Shown here: piece after piece, positions 50,302-60,293 of the stretch
Numbering within the stretch: the stretch's first letter is position 1
How the letters are laid out: each line of letters begins with the position of its first letter
NCBI GenBank assembly: GCA_965116335.1
Contig: OZ220677.1
Span: forward strand, 1,364,001-1,428,000
Source: G963663315 sp965116335
GTDB lineage: Bacteria > Pseudomonadota > Gammaproteobacteria > Arenicellales > Poriferihabitantaceae
DNA: 64,000 nt
Direction: 5' to 3'
Notes under the pieces: model-generated
The model's database searches: none
What the model saw: only the letters and a program-made list of their open reading frames with translations
Told to the model about the DNA's origin: nothing
Translations under genes and position numbers: made by a program

Positions 50302-53300
50302 CTACCACCGCACCCGTGCCTCCACTCCGAACCAATGTTTCGGTTTGGTTTGTTGTTCCGTCAATCGGGTCGCCTGAATACCCAATGACAGATTCCGGTT
50401 GGTTGCCAGGGGCGTCATGCGCCAGCCAAGCGCTATATCTGTCGTATCTCCATCCAGTCCCAACCCGATATGCGGACTGCCGGTAAATCTGCCATCGAAT
50501 GCAGGCATCCCATACTGTGCATCTATCATCCAGCGCGGTCTCGATTCGGTAATGTTCAGAGGTTGTGGGGTAAATAATGATGGAAGTCCACCCGACGATA
50601 CACTGCGTTGCGATAAGGATACAGACAATCCCAAGTCACTGTTCGGGTTCCGATCATGAATCAGAGAGGCCGAGAATCCTTTTTCTTCTATCTCTTGTGC
50701 CTGGTGACTCAACAGGTATTGGCCTTCCAGGTCTATTTGCACAAGAGGCGATGTCCAGTTCAGTCCACTGCTGGCATAGAGTCCGAACCCACTCTCTGCC
50801 CCTCCGGCATCATGTCTTGCCCCTATCGTGAAGGTGGGTTGTATCTGTATATCCCGAATGCTTTTATTCCATGTACTTTCCAGGCCCGCCCGTATGCGAC
50901 TGACTTGTGGATTCATATTGTCTTGTTTGCTCTCATCGGACTCGGTACGCACCCACAGGGCATCACTGATGAGTGCCATGGAGGTGGTTTCGGTTTGTTT
51001 CAATTCACTGCGTGTGCCTGCACTTATCATCCGCCAGGTCATATCGGTTTCTGATCGTTGAATGTTATCCCGGTAGCGGCTAACCTGTCCTTGCCCAATG
51101 CCCAATGCACCCCACAGATGGGTATTTCCCAGGTCTCTGGCGCTGTACGGGATTAAAGCCGTTACATTGGATTCCAGACGCTCTGTATTACCCCGTCTTT
51201 GACTGTCTCCTTCTGCGCTGTTGTGCAATACACTCATGCCCATCAGCCAGTCATTGACCGCATAGTCACCCCCTAACTGAATGGTTCGGCTTTCTCCTTG
51301 TGTGTGTATATCGTGTTGTACACCCGCAAAGTCGGTTTCAGAGACTTGTCCCCACCATGCGGTATTGCCGCCTCGAAGGTCTATGCCGGTGGTATGGAGA
51401 AACTGACTGTTGGAGAGTATATCCTGTGCATTCAGGGTTTGACCGGAAGCCGGGTTTTGAGAAGCCGGGTTCAGGGTATGGATTTCAGAATCCAGGGATT
51501 CTCCTGATGACGGGTTCATGGGAACCGACCAACCGGCCAGGGTTGCGTTCAGTCCGGGGGTGCGTGCAGCATGGATTCTTGCGCTGATACCCTCTATGGC
51601 TTGTTCGGCCAGTGTACGTCCCATGCGGGAAAGCCAGGGGGTGGTGGCAATCTGTCCTTCATCATCGGTAATGACGACCTGCGCCGTGCCGCCTGCTACC
51701 GTATAGCCGGTGCCGGGTTGAATGGTGAGGGTGACTCGGCCTGCCTGGGTATCTTCTGTATCATTATCCCGTATCGGGAGGCTATAGCGAATACGATCTT
51801 GTCCAGCGGGCAGGGTCACGCGCTTGGTGCCTTCTTCTGTATCCTCTATATAGTCGGTATCGGATGTTTCACGAATCAATACATCAATCGGCAGATCAAC
51901 CGTCGGAGTGGTATCAGCAGTGACGGTTACGGTCAGGGTTTGCCCTTCGGTGACTTGGGCGGGAGTAGACAGGCTGACCGTAATGACTCGCTCTTGTATG
52001 GTGATGGTGACCGAGGCTACGCGTTGATTGCTTCCCTTTATGCGATGAATCAGTTGAACGGTTTGTTCGGTTGTATTCTCGCCTGTTTGTGCCTGCACGG
52101 TGATGCTTTGCGGGGTTTGCCAATTATCGGGAGTAAAGACTACGGTAGAGGGCGTGACCGTAATGCGCGGGTTGTCTTGTGCGGTACTGCCGACACTGGC
52201 TGTGGACAGCAGACTCATGGCTGGTGAGAACAGGGGCGTAATCTCGATAGTGACCGATTCAGTCGGGGCGCTGTCCAGTACCAGGGTATAAGACTCCATC
52301 GTGCCTTCGGTCAGGGTCAGGGCTTGTGCAGAAACCGAGACCGGGGGGATGACGGGTGGGGTGACTACCGGGGGCGTGTCGTTGTTGTTATTGTCACCGC
52401 CGGGGCTGGTGCCGCCACCGAGATTGGTGGTCGTGTCATTATCGGTAATGGTGAGTGTGTGGGAGACCGTGCTACCGAGTGTGTAGCCCGTACCCCTGCT
52501 GATCAGGGTCAGGATGACGGTTTCATTATTCTCGTCCTGCTCGTCATCCTGAATGACCACCGGGATAGTGGCTGTAGTGGCATTCGCCGCAACCGTTACC
52601 GTGCCGGGGAGGGTCGTATAATCACTGCCTGCGGTCGCGCTGCCGGTGATGCTGTAGGCCAGGGTCAGGCCACCAGCAGGCGCGGCGGATGAGAGTTGGA
52701 CAGTCACATCGTGCGTACCGGCATCTTCGCCCACACTCGATGTGGCGGATGCGAAGTCTACGACCGGCGCATTGGCCGAGAGTACGACATTGTTCACGGT
52801 TACATTGAAGCCATTATCGGTACTGTGCGGGTCCGCCCCGCCGCCGACATTGGTGCCCAATGCGTTGGCATCGAAGGCATTGTTGTTACCCAGTGCAAGG
52901 GTGAAGGTTTCGGTACTTTCTGTGGTCGTGTCTGCGCTTGCGGTCAGTTGCAGGATTGCGGTCTGTGCCCCCGCCCCTGCAAAGCGTACTGTGGGGGTCG
53001 CTGTATTGATATTCTGGAGTGTGATGCCGGTATGGGTTGTGCCGGTCTTGGTAGAAAGACTCCAGTCGGCGGGCGTGACATTGGTGCCCCCTATGGTAAG
53101 GGGTACATCAATGATCTCACCGGCTACCAATGCCCGCCCCAGTGAGACGGTGAACTCTGCCTGGTCGCCTTCATTGAGTGCGCCACTATCAACACGGGTA
53201 AGAGAAACTACTGTAGGGTCGTTGTCCTTGACGACAATGGTTGTGGTCGATGGATTACCGACCGTATAGCCAGAGCCGATGTTGACGGTTAGCGTTACAC

Positions 53301-55098
53301 TGCCGTCCGGTTCGTCCACGGCATCGTTAATCGAAGACGGTCTGAAACTCTGGGAAGTGTTCCCTGCTGAAATAGTGCGCTGCGTAACGTTCAGTGCGCT
53401 GGCATGAAAGAAGCCGCCACTCTGGCGGGGCGTTACGTTGACGGGCAAGTTCGCGGTGGATACCGGGCTGACATTGAAGGTGAAGACCGCATTCTCTCCC
53501 TCTGTGATGGGAGAGGGGCCGGTCACGGTGACGGTGGGGACAGTGGCTGCACTGACTACGATACTAAAGGTATCGCTGATACTGCCGCCATTGCCATCAT
53601 TGGCGGTTACTTTTACCGATAGTGTGCCCACATCGCCCGATTGCGGCGTGCCGGAGAAGGTACGGGTGCCGGTAGTGAAAGTCAGCCAGGAGGGTAAGGC
53701 GCTGTTATCGGCTTTCAGTGCGCTATAGGTCAGGCTGTCGCTATCGGCATCGTTGAAAGTATTGGCCGGGAAGGCATAAGTAAAGGCAGTGCCTGCCGTT
53801 GCACTCTGATCGGGGATGGCATTGAGTACGGTAGGGGCGGTGTTGGGTGTGTCATCCTGGATGGTAAAGGTGAGCGTACGCGGGTTTTTTAAGCGATAGA
53901 AGGGTTGATCGAGGTCTTTGTAGACTTGTGGCAGATCAAGCAGGGTAATGGTGGTGGTTTCGGTGGATTCCTTGATACCATCCTGCAACGCGGTAATCCG
54001 TACCCGGGTACCGGCTTCTCCGTCCAGTACCGCCATCAGGTTCTTTCCGCTCAACCAGCCGAGGCCTTCGTACCAATACTCCAGTGTGTAGTCACTGTCG
54101 ATGCTCGCTCCACCTTTATGTTGTACATGGACAGCGCCGTGCCCGCCGCCGGTGAAACGCTCCGTGAAATACGGTGCACTGACATCCAGCTCGAACTCAA
54201 TCGGCGCCCCGCCTTCAACCAGGGTATAGTTCTCGGGACGTTCAAACTTGACGAACGGGGCATCGTAGATACGGACATAAATCAGATTGGGATTGCCTAC
54301 TGTCACACCGGTGGGTAAGCCAAAATTATGAATGTCCATCCGGAAGGTTTCATATCCATCGCTATTATCCCCCAGTTCGCGCAGGTTATCTGCGGTAATG
54401 GGGACGGAGATGGTTGTGGTGGTGGCACCAGCCGGGAAGGTGGCCCTGTAGGTCTGGCCACTATAATCTACGCCATTGCCGGTTGCGGTCAGTGGCGTGG
54501 CCGAGACATTGACCGGGGTAGCTTCTGTGCGGGCGGCAGACAGGTTCAACTGTACCACCAACGGCCCCTTGCCTTCCTGAATGTGGTGGACCGTCGTCTG
54601 GGCGAAGGAGACGGTCTGGGCGACGACCGGGGCAACGAAACCGAGCAACAGCGGCAGGCAAAGCAGGGCAGCGGCACAGACCCGACGCAGACGGCGGATG
54701 GGGTGGATTCCCGCTTGTGCGGGAAAGACGGATGGATCATACGTTGACGGGTTGTTGTCCCCCCATCCAATCCGTTTGCGGATTGGATTCCCCCTCAAGG
54801 GGGGAATGATATGGATGCAATCACTCCCCCCTTGAGGGGGAGTCCGCGATACAAGGGCGGAGCCCGCCGGGGAGCGGGTGGGGGGAATGACGGATGATAA
54901 AGATTCAGGCCGGGAGGACGGACCCAGGCAACGGCGCAACCACGCGAACGCACTCATGGCCATCACGCCGACGCGCAAAGCGTAAAGCGTAATCCGGTAA
55001 TCCGGTAATCCGGTAATCCGGTAATCCGGTAATCCGGTAATCCGGTCAATTATACCATAAATCAATGACTTAATTGAATTTATCGGGGTTTTTTTCAT
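50302..55098 (-). CDS. Autotransporter-like adhesin with Calx-beta and cadherin-like domains
   Basis: This is a 1598-codon ORF. The true signal peptide is probably residues about 125-163 (RRLRRVCAAALLCLPLLLGF, then VAQ). The upstream part contains an 8-bp tandem repeat and dispersed palindromes in frame. After the signal come Calx-beta-like domains, a cadherin/He_PIG-like domain near 415-510 (VLNAIPDQSATAGTAF, FSGTPQSGDVGTL), more Calx-beta domains, and a threonine-rich region. A C-terminal barrel of about 290 residues ends in Trp (GVEARVRW), as expected for type V secretion. It is probably a surface adhesin. The start codon is uncertain: no Met lies between the repeats and the signal peptide. 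Confidence 0.75.
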   Translation of the reverse strand: MKKTPINSIKSLIYGIIDRITGLPDYRITGLPDYRITLYALRVGVMAMSAFAWLRRCLGPSSRPESLSSVIPPTRSPAGSALVSRTPPQGGSDCIHIIPPLRGNPIRKRIGWGDNNPSTYDPSVFPAQAGIHPIRRLRRVCAAALLCLPLLLGFVAPVVAQTVSFAQTTVHHIQEGKGPLVVQLNLSAARTEATPVNVSATPLTATGNGVDYSGQTYRATFPAGATTTTISVPITADNLRELGDNSDGYETFRMDIHNFGLPTGVTVGNPNLIYVRIYDAPFVKFERPENYTLVEGGAPIEFELDVSAPYFTERFTGGGHGAVHVQHKGGASIDSDYTLEYWYEGLGWLSGKNLMAVLDGEAGTRVRITALQDGIKESTETTTITLLDLPQVYKDLDQPFYRLKNPRTLTFTIQDDTPNTAPTVLNAIPDQSATAGTAFTYAFPANTFNDADSDSLTYSALKADNSALPSWLTFTTGTRTFSGTPQSGDVGTLSVKVTANDGNGGSISDTFSIVVSAATVPTVTVTGPSPITEGENAVFTFNVSPVSTANLPVNVTPRQSGGFFHASALNVTQRTISAGNTSQSFRPSSINDAVDEPDGSVTLTVNIGSGYTVGNPSTTTIVVKDNDPTVVSLTRVDSGALNEGDQAEFTVSLGRALVAGEIIDVPLTIGGTNVTPADWSLSTKTGTTHTGITLQNINTATPTVRFAGAGAQTAILQLTASADTTTESTETFTLALGNNNAFDANALGTNVGGGADPHSTDNGFNVTVNNVVLSANAPVVDFASATSSVGEDAGTHDVTVQLSSAAPAGGLTLAYSITGSATAGSDYTTLPGTVTVAANATTATIPVVIQDDEQDENNETVILTLISRGTGYTLGSTVSHTLTITDNDTTTNLGGGTSPGGDNNNNDTPPVVTPPVIPPVSVSAQALTLTEGTMESYTLVLDSAPTESVTIEITPLFSPAMSLLSTASVGSTAQDNPRITVTPSTVVFTPDNWQTPQSITVQAQTGENTTEQTVQLIHRIKGSNQRVASVTITIQERVITVSLSTPAQVTEGQTLTVTVTADTTPTVDLPIDVLIRETSDTDYIEDTEEGTKRVTLPAGQDRIRYSLPIRDNDTEDTQAGRVTLTIQPGTGYTVAGGTAQVVITDDEGQIATTPWLSRMGRTLAEQAIEGISARIHAARTPGLNATLAGWSVPMNPSSGESLDSEIHTLNPASQNPASGQTLNAQDILSNSQFLHTTGIDLRGGNTAWWGQVSETDFAGVQHDIHTQGESRTIQLGGDYAVNDWLMGMSVLHNSAEGDSQRRGNTERLESNVTALIPYSARDLGNTHLWGALGIGQGQVSRYRDNIQRSETDMTWRMISAGTRSELKQTETTSMALISDALWVRTESDESKQDNMNPQVSRIRAGLESTWNKSIRDIQIQPTFTIGARHDAGGAESGFGLYASSGLNWTSPLVQIDLEGQYLLSHQAQEIEEKGFSASLIHDRNPNSDLGLSVSLSQRSVSSGGLPSLFTPQPLNITESRPRWMIDAQYGMPAFDGRFTGSPHIGLGLDGDTTDIALGWRMTPLATNRNLSLGIQATRLTEQQTKPKHWFGVEARVRW
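54690..54900. repeat. Dispersed palindromes inside the autotransporter ORF
   Basis: A GATTCCCGC unit (54706-54730), a CCAATCC...GGATTGG with CCCTCAAGGGGGG unit (54765-54808) and a second CCCCCTTGAGGGGGAG unit (54824-54842) lie in frame just before the signal peptide codons. Without them the ORF would be about 70 codons shorter. Confidence 0.8.
54990..55045. repeat. Seven tandem copies of the octamer TAATCCGG
   Basis: Seven perfect 8-bp units lie inside the first 40 codons of the longest autotransporter ORF, read as RITGLPDY on the coding strand. Eight is not a multiple of three, so each gain or loss changes the frame. Confidence 0.85.
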
Positions 55099-55247
55099 TA
55101 TCGTTAGCCTGCTTTTTTGCCGGATTATTGAGGGTATGAATGTACTTTGATGGGTAATTACTTGTCAAGCGCTGCGAATTTCTGTGTTTTTCTTGATTTC
55201 CTTGACGGCAGGCGTTAAAAGGAATCCTTTTCCTTGAGGGTATTCCA

Positions 55248-55859
55248 TTGGATTTTGCAGAGCAGTTTCTGAAACTCGTCCAGATTATATTTGTAGACCT
55301 GGTGCTGGCGGGCGATAACGCCATTGTCATCGGGCTGGTCGCCGCAAAATTCAGTAAGGACTATCGCCGAAAAGTGATTCTGTATGGGGTAGGGGTCGCG
55401 GTTGTCCTCAGAATCCTGTTCGCCCTGATTACGGTTCAGTTACTGGCTATCAAGGGATTGCTGCTGGTCGGAGGTCTGCTGCTGCTGTGGATCTGCTGGA
55501 AATTGTGGCGGGATCTGCGCCACCCCCATCAACCGCCAGAGATTCCATCAGATACGGATCAACCCGCAACCGCGGGCGAACAAAACCCGCCGTTACGCTC
55601 GGCCATTTTCCAGATTGTGGTAGCCGATGTTTCGATGTCACTCGACAATGTGCTCGCGGTTGCGGCGATTGCAGACGGACAGACCGGGATACTGGTTTTC
55701 GGCCTGGCACTGGCAGTCATATTCATGACCGTAGCTGCCGCCCTGATCGCCGATATTCTGCAAAAACACCGCTGGATCGGTTATCTGGGATTGTTCATCA
55801 TCCTGTATGTGGCGTTACGGATGAGTTACGATGGCTACATCCAGCTTTTCGGGGCTTAA
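55248..55859 (+). CDS. TerC/YjbE family membrane protein
   Basis: This 203-residue protein starts at a TTG with GAGGG eight bases upstream. The family motif IFVDLVLAGDNAIVIGL is in the first helix, and its repeat DVSMSLDNVLAVAAIA near residue 130. About seven membrane segments are separated by a polar loop. TerC relatives are linked to manganese export and metal loading of secreted proteins. I see no clear yybP-ykoY riboswitch upstream. It converges on lnt, with the ends overlapping by 4 nt. Confidence 0.82.
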   Translation: MDFAEQFLKLVQIIFVDLVLAGDNAIVIGLVAAKFSKDYRRKVILYGVGVAVVLRILFALITVQLLAIKGLLLVGGLLLLWICWKLWRDLRHPHQPPEIPSDTDQPATAGEQNPPLRSAIFQIVVADVSMSLDNVLAVAAIADGQTGILVFGLALAVIFMTVAAALIADILQKHRWIGYLGLFIILYVALRMSYDGYIQLFGA

Positions 55860-57373
55860 CGCCTCCTGACAAAGCCTTTGGCGATGAAAGCGCAGAGCAA
55901 TAGCAGAGCCATCAGAGCCAGTGCCGGTTTGTCTCCGAATACAGTGTAGGGGGTGGCACCGGTTCTCGGCTGTATAGAGCCTTTGAGAACCTGTTGGACA
56001 AATTGTGGCGCATAGTCCTCGATGCCCCCTTTCCAGTTGATCAATGAGGATAATCCGTTGTTGGAGGAACGTAGCATCGGACGCTCACTTTCACGAGCGC
56101 GGAAGCGAGCTATCTGGAGTCTCTGATGTGGAGCCAGTGAATCGCCAAACCAGATATCTTCACTGATATTGACCAGCGCACCGGCGAGTGCCACCTGATC
56201 TTTCGACTCGCTGGGGAATATATCCTCGAAACAAATGGTGACTGCGAATTTGTTTCCGGCGGCAACCAGTGGCGATTGTGGTTGCTTCCAGGCACTGAAG
56301 TCCGACATCGGGATACTCACCATTTCCACCAACCCGCCCAAAATACCGCGCAGAGGCAGGTACTCACCAAACGGTACCAGATGACGCTTCCTGTAGATCA
56401 TGACCTGCTCATCGGTGACCGCAACCACGCTGTTATAATCATTCTCCTGCCCATCCGTCTCATCCTGATACAGGACACCGAAAATAAAATCCGCCGGATG
56501 CGCCCGAAGCTCTGACCAGAATCCGTCTGCCAGCCGACTGGTATATTCCGGGACTGCGGCTTCCGGCCAGACAATCAGATCCACGTCCTGATGCTGCTGA
56601 CTCTTTGACAGGTAATCTGAGATAATACGGCCAGTCAGGGCGCTATCCCATTTTTGTGTAATCAACACATTGTTCTGGATAATCGCCACTGAAACCGGCT
56701 CGCCTTCAGCCCGGGTCCAGGCCGTCTGATTCAGCATCGCGCCACCTGTCCAGACTCCGATCAACAGCAATCCGACCATGCCAGTCGCTACCGAGAAACG
56801 CCTCACGATCGAGGCGATCAGCCCCGCGCTCAACAGCACGATCAAGCCGACCAGGTAGACCCCTCCTATCGGGGCATAGTTTGATAAAGGCGTATCGAGC
56901 CAGGCGTAGCCGGTCGACAGCCACGGGAATCCGGTAAACATCCAACTCCTGAGCCATTCGACGAAAATCCAGCATACCGGCATGATAATCAACAATCGAA
57001 GGGCTGCGTTCCAGCTCGAGAAAAGGGACTGCAACCAGCCACAAAACATCGGAAAAACAGAGATAAAACAGATGCCCGTGAATACAACCAGGCCAGCGAC
57101 AATAGCATTCATCCCGCCATAAGTATGAATACTGATATACACCCACGAGGTGCCGACTCCGAACATGGCCACGCCGAAAGCGAACCCGCACCACAGCGCG
57201 TCCCGGGTACTGCATACCAGCCAGACACCGAACAGAATGGCGAAGCTGACCAGGCCCAATGGCCACCAGTTGAATGGTGCGAAAGACAGGGTATTCAGGA
57301 TACCTGCAAAGGCGGCCAACAGCAGGTTGATCAGGCTCCGGTATGACATGCCGGTTTTAACCAAATCCGGCAA
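55856..57373 (-). CDS. lnt: Apolipoprotein N-acyltransferase
   Basis: This 505-residue inner-membrane enzyme has six or more N-terminal membrane segments and a nitrilase-like domain with the Glu-Lys-Cys triad: Glu in IVWPEAAVPEY, Lys in YRKRHLVPFGEY and Cys in TICFEDIFP. It adds the third acyl chain to lipoproteins such as the two in this window. The order ybeZ-ybeY-lnt lacks corC/ybeX, which lies between ybeY and lnt in E. coli. Confidence 0.93.
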   Translation of the reverse strand: MPDLVKTGMSYRSLINLLLAAFAGILNTLSFAPFNWWPLGLVSFAILFGVWLVCSTRDALWCGFAFGVAMFGVGTSWVYISIHTYGGMNAIVAGLVVFTGICFISVFPMFCGWLQSLFSSWNAALRLLIIMPVCWIFVEWLRSWMFTGFPWLSTGYAWLDTPLSNYAPIGGVYLVGLIVLLSAGLIASIVRRFSVATGMVGLLLIGVWTGGAMLNQTAWTRAEGEPVSVAIIQNNVLITQKWDSALTGRIISDYLSKSQQHQDVDLIVWPEAAVPEYTSRLADGFWSELRAHPADFIFGVLYQDETDGQENDYNSVVAVTDEQVMIYRKRHLVPFGEYLPLRGILGGLVEMVSIPMSDFSAWKQPQSPLVAAGNKFAVTICFEDIFPSESKDQVALAGALVNISEDIWFGDSLAPHQRLQIARFRARESERPMLRSSNNGLSSLINWKGGIEDYAPQFVQQVLKGSIQPRTGATPYTVFGDKPALALMALLLLCAFIAKGFVRRR

Positions 57374-57391
57374 CAGCCGGGGATGTCGGGT

Positions 57392-57844
57392 TCAGGTCAA
57401 CCCGAATTCTGCGAGCACCTGTTGCTCCCGACTCTCCATGTCCTCGGCCTCTCCCTGATCTTGATGATCGAATCCGCACAGGTGTAGCGTACCATGAACC
57501 ACCATGTGGGCAAAATGGTTTTGAATGGATTTATCCAGTTGATTTGATTCAATTTTCACAACATCCAGACAGATCACAATGTCACCGAGGCAGGAATAAT
57601 CGACTTCCGCTACCTTTTCAAACGGAAATGCCAGTACGTTGGTAGGGCGGTTGCTGCCGCGATATTTATGGTTGAGTTGAGTCATTTCCTGTACATCAAC
57701 GACTCGAATAGTCAAGTCTGGCGCATCCGCCCGACCCGCCACCGCCAAAGTTGCGGATACCCAGGATGCAACACATCGCTCCAGTGGGTGCAGTGATGAC
57801 AGGGCCGATAAATCACTGACCCCCGATTGAAAATCCACGGCCAT
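57392..57844 (-). CDS. ybeY: Endoribonuclease YbeY (rRNA maturation factor)
   Basis: This 150-residue protein has the zinc motif MVVHGTLHLCGFDH (HXXXHXXXXXH type) and the conserved KYRGSNRPTNVLAFPF. YbeY acts in 16S rRNA 3' processing and quality control. It lies 6 nt after ybeZ. Confidence 0.92.
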   Translation of the reverse strand: MAVDFQSGVSDLSALSSLHPLERCVASWVSATLAVAGRADAPDLTIRVVDVQEMTQLNHKYRGSNRPTNVLAFPFEKVAEVDYSCLGDIVICLDVVKIESNQLDKSIQNHFAHMVVHGTLHLCGFDHQDQGEAEDMESREQQVLAEFGLT

Positions 57845-57850
57845 ATCCGG

Positions 57851-58882
57851 TCACGTCCGGTTACCGTTTTCCTCGTAGGCTTCCACGATTCGCTGCACCA
57901 GTGGATGTCGAACCACGTCCTGGGGTCTGAAATGTGTGAAACTGATTCCTTCAATGCCAGCCAATACATTGTGCGAGTGTTTCAGCCCGGAAAGCTGCCC
58001 CCTGGGCAAGTCAACCTGAGTGATGTCGCCGGTGATGATCGCCTTGGAACCGAACCCGATTCTAGTCAGAAACATCTTCATTTGTTCTACAGTCGAGTTT
58101 TGCGCCTCATCGAGAATGACGAACGAGTCATTCAGTGTTCTGCCGCGCATATAAGCCAGAGGAGCCAGTTCAATGGTGCCGCGGGCAATCAATTTCCCGA
58201 CCCGGTCAAAACCCAGCATCTCATAGAGTGCATCGAACAGCGGGCGCAGATAGGGGTCAATCTTCTGTCCGATGTCTCCGGGCAGAAAACCGAGTTTCTC
58301 ACCTGCTTCGACGGCTGGGCGCACCAGCAGGATTCTTTCGATCTCGTTTTCCGCCAGCGCGTGCACGGCACAGGCCACCGCCAGATAAGTTTTACCGGTG
58401 CCAGCCGGACCAATACCGAAGCTGATGTCATTATCGCGAATACTACGCAGATAGGCCTTTTGTCTCGGATTATGTCCTCTGATCAGATTCTTTCTCAATC
58501 GGATGATGACCTCATCCGTATCTACAGCCGCATCGGCATTGGCGGCATTGTGGGAGTTCTGGTTATTCGGGGTCTCCGGCGAATCAGGGTGAGCGGCGCT
58601 GGTTTCAGAGTCGTTGGTATCAACCAGAGCCAGATGCACGTCAATGGCTGAAATTGATTCGTCTGAGCGCTCAGTCATGGCAAACAGCTTCCTGACTACG
58701 GACACAGCGCGACGTGAATCAGAACGTACCCCTTCGACACTGAAGTTGTTGCTGCGGTTGATGATCCTGACTCCGAGATGGCTCTCGATTTGCCGCAAGT
58801 GGCAGTTGAGTTGACCGCAAACCGCCGACAAGCGATCATTTTCCGCAGGCAGAAGCTGGAAATGGATGGATTCAGTGGTCAA
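57851..58882 (-). CDS. ybeZ: PhoH-like ATPase YbeZ
   Basis: This 343-residue PhoH-family protein has a KH-like N-terminal region, then the P-loop FGIGPAGTGKTYLAVACAV near residue 155 and Walker B SFVILDEAQNSTVEQMKMFL. It partners YbeY in RNA metabolism. It lies 15 nt after miaB. Confidence 0.92.
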   Translation of the reverse strand: MTTESIHFQLLPAENDRLSAVCGQLNCHLRQIESHLGVRIINRSNNFSVEGVRSDSRRAVSVVRKLFAMTERSDESISAIDVHLALVDTNDSETSAAHPDSPETPNNQNSHNAANADAAVDTDEVIIRLRKNLIRGHNPRQKAYLRSIRDNDISFGIGPAGTGKTYLAVACAVHALAENEIERILLVRPAVEAGEKLGFLPGDIGQKIDPYLRPLFDALYEMLGFDRVGKLIARGTIELAPLAYMRGRTLNDSFVILDEAQNSTVEQMKMFLTRIGFGSKAIITGDITQVDLPRGQLSGLKHSHNVLAGIEGISFTHFRPQDVVRHPLVQRIVEAYEENGNRT

Positions 58883-58897
58883 GAGTCGATCAGTCGA

Positions 58898-60250
58898 TTA
58901 GTTGACGACTACCGATGGTTCATCCGCAGACAATAAAACTCCACGCAGGGAATTAGGCAGGGCTTCGGTAATCTTCACCCGTGCAAAGCTACCGGATAAT
59001 GAGCACTCACCGGAGAAATTGACCACCCGATTGTTCTCGGTGCGCCCGCACAATTTTTCCGGGTCTTTCCTGGACGGGCCTTCGACCAGAATGACTGGCT
59101 CGGTGCCGACCATGGCCTGGCTATAACCTGCGGCATATTCATGAATTCTTTCCTGCAGGGTGGCAAGCCGGGCTTTTTTGGTACGGATAGGGATGTCATC
59201 GGCCAACCGGGCAGCCGGAGTGCCGGGCCTGGGGCTGTAGATAAAGCTGAAACTGTGGTCGAAGCGTACCTGTTCAATCAGGTCCATCGTGTCATTGAAG
59301 TCCTGATCTGATTCACCCGGAAAGCCGATAATGAAGTCGGAAGACAGCGATAGTCCCGGACAGGCGGACTTCAACTTGTCGATCCATGCCAGATACTGCT
59401 GTGCACTATAGCCTCTTTTCATGCGCTCCAGAATCCGGTCTGAGCCGCTTTGTACGGGTAAATGCAGATGGTTGACCAGCTCCGGGATGTGCCGATGCGC
59501 CTCGACCAGCTCATCGGTAAATTCGATTGGGTGGGAAGTGGTATAACGAAGCCGGTCAATGCCCTCCACCGCCGCGACATAATGCAGCAGTTGTGCGAAC
59601 TCCATGATTCCGCCATCGTGTGTGAGACCGCGGTATCCATTGACATTCTGACCGAGCAGGCAAACCTCGCGCACGCCCTGGGAAGCCAGTCCGACCACCT
59701 CGGTAATGACATCATCAAAAGGTCGGCTGAACTCGGTGCCACGGGTATAGGGCACGACACAAAACGAACAATACTTGCTGCATCCCTCCATAATGGACAC
59801 ATACGCCTTGACTCCTTCGACCTTCGGCGGCGGCAGGCAGTCGAACTTTTCTATCTCCGGGAAGGAAATATCGACCGCGCGCTGGCGTTCATCCATTACC
59901 TGATTGAGCATCATTGGTAGCCGGTGCAGGGTTTGCGGGCCAAACACCATATCCACATAAGGCGCCCGGCGCATGATCATCTCGCCTTCCTGACTGGCGA
60001 CACAGCCACCCACCCCGATCACCACATTCTCATTCGCCTGCTTGATCTGTTTCCACCGGCCCAGCAATGAAAACACTTTCTCCTGCGCCTTCTCCCGCAC
60101 CGAACAGGTATTCAGCAACAGCATATTGGCCTGTGCCGGATCATCCACCCGCTCATAATCATGGCTGGACGCAAGCAGGTCTGCCATACGCGATGAATCA
60201 TACTCATTCATCTGACAGCCAAAAGTTTGAATGAAGAGTTTCTTGCTCAA
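58898..60250 (-). CDS. miaB: tRNA-2-methylthio-N6-isopentenyladenosine synthase
   Basis: This 450-residue radical SAM methylthiotransferase has the N-terminal cluster Cys residues in FGCQMNEYD, LLNTCSVREKA and VGGCVASQEG. The radical SAM Cys triplet is in EGCSKYCSFCVVPYTRG and a TRAM domain is at the C-terminus. It modifies A37 of tRNAs reading UNN codons. Confidence 0.95.
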   Translation of the reverse strand: MSKKLFIQTFGCQMNEYDSSRMADLLASSHDYERVDDPAQANMLLLNTCSVREKAQEKVFSLLGRWKQIKQANENVVIGVGGCVASQEGEMIMRRAPYVDMVFGPQTLHRLPMMLNQVMDERQRAVDISFPEIEKFDCLPPPKVEGVKAYVSIMEGCSKYCSFCVVPYTRGTEFSRPFDDVITEVVGLASQGVREVCLLGQNVNGYRGLTHDGGIMEFAQLLHYVAAVEGIDRLRYTTSHPIEFTDELVEAHRHIPELVNHLHLPVQSGSDRILERMKRGYSAQQYLAWIDKLKSACPGLSLSSDFIIGFPGESDQDFNDTMDLIEQVRFDHSFSFIYSPRPGTPAARLADDIPIRTKKARLATLQERIHEYAAGYSQAMVGTEPVILVEGPSRKDPEKLCGRTENNRVVNFSGECSLSGSFARVKITEALPNSLRGVLLSADEPSVVVN

Positions 60251-60293
60251 GTTTCTAAAGAACCAATCAGTTGATTATGTCGTGAGCAATGAC

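Noticed and set aside
55100..55247. Manganese (yybP-ykoY) riboswitch before the TerC-like gene
   Set aside because: I could not find the conserved internal motifs of that riboswitch in the 148-nt leader.
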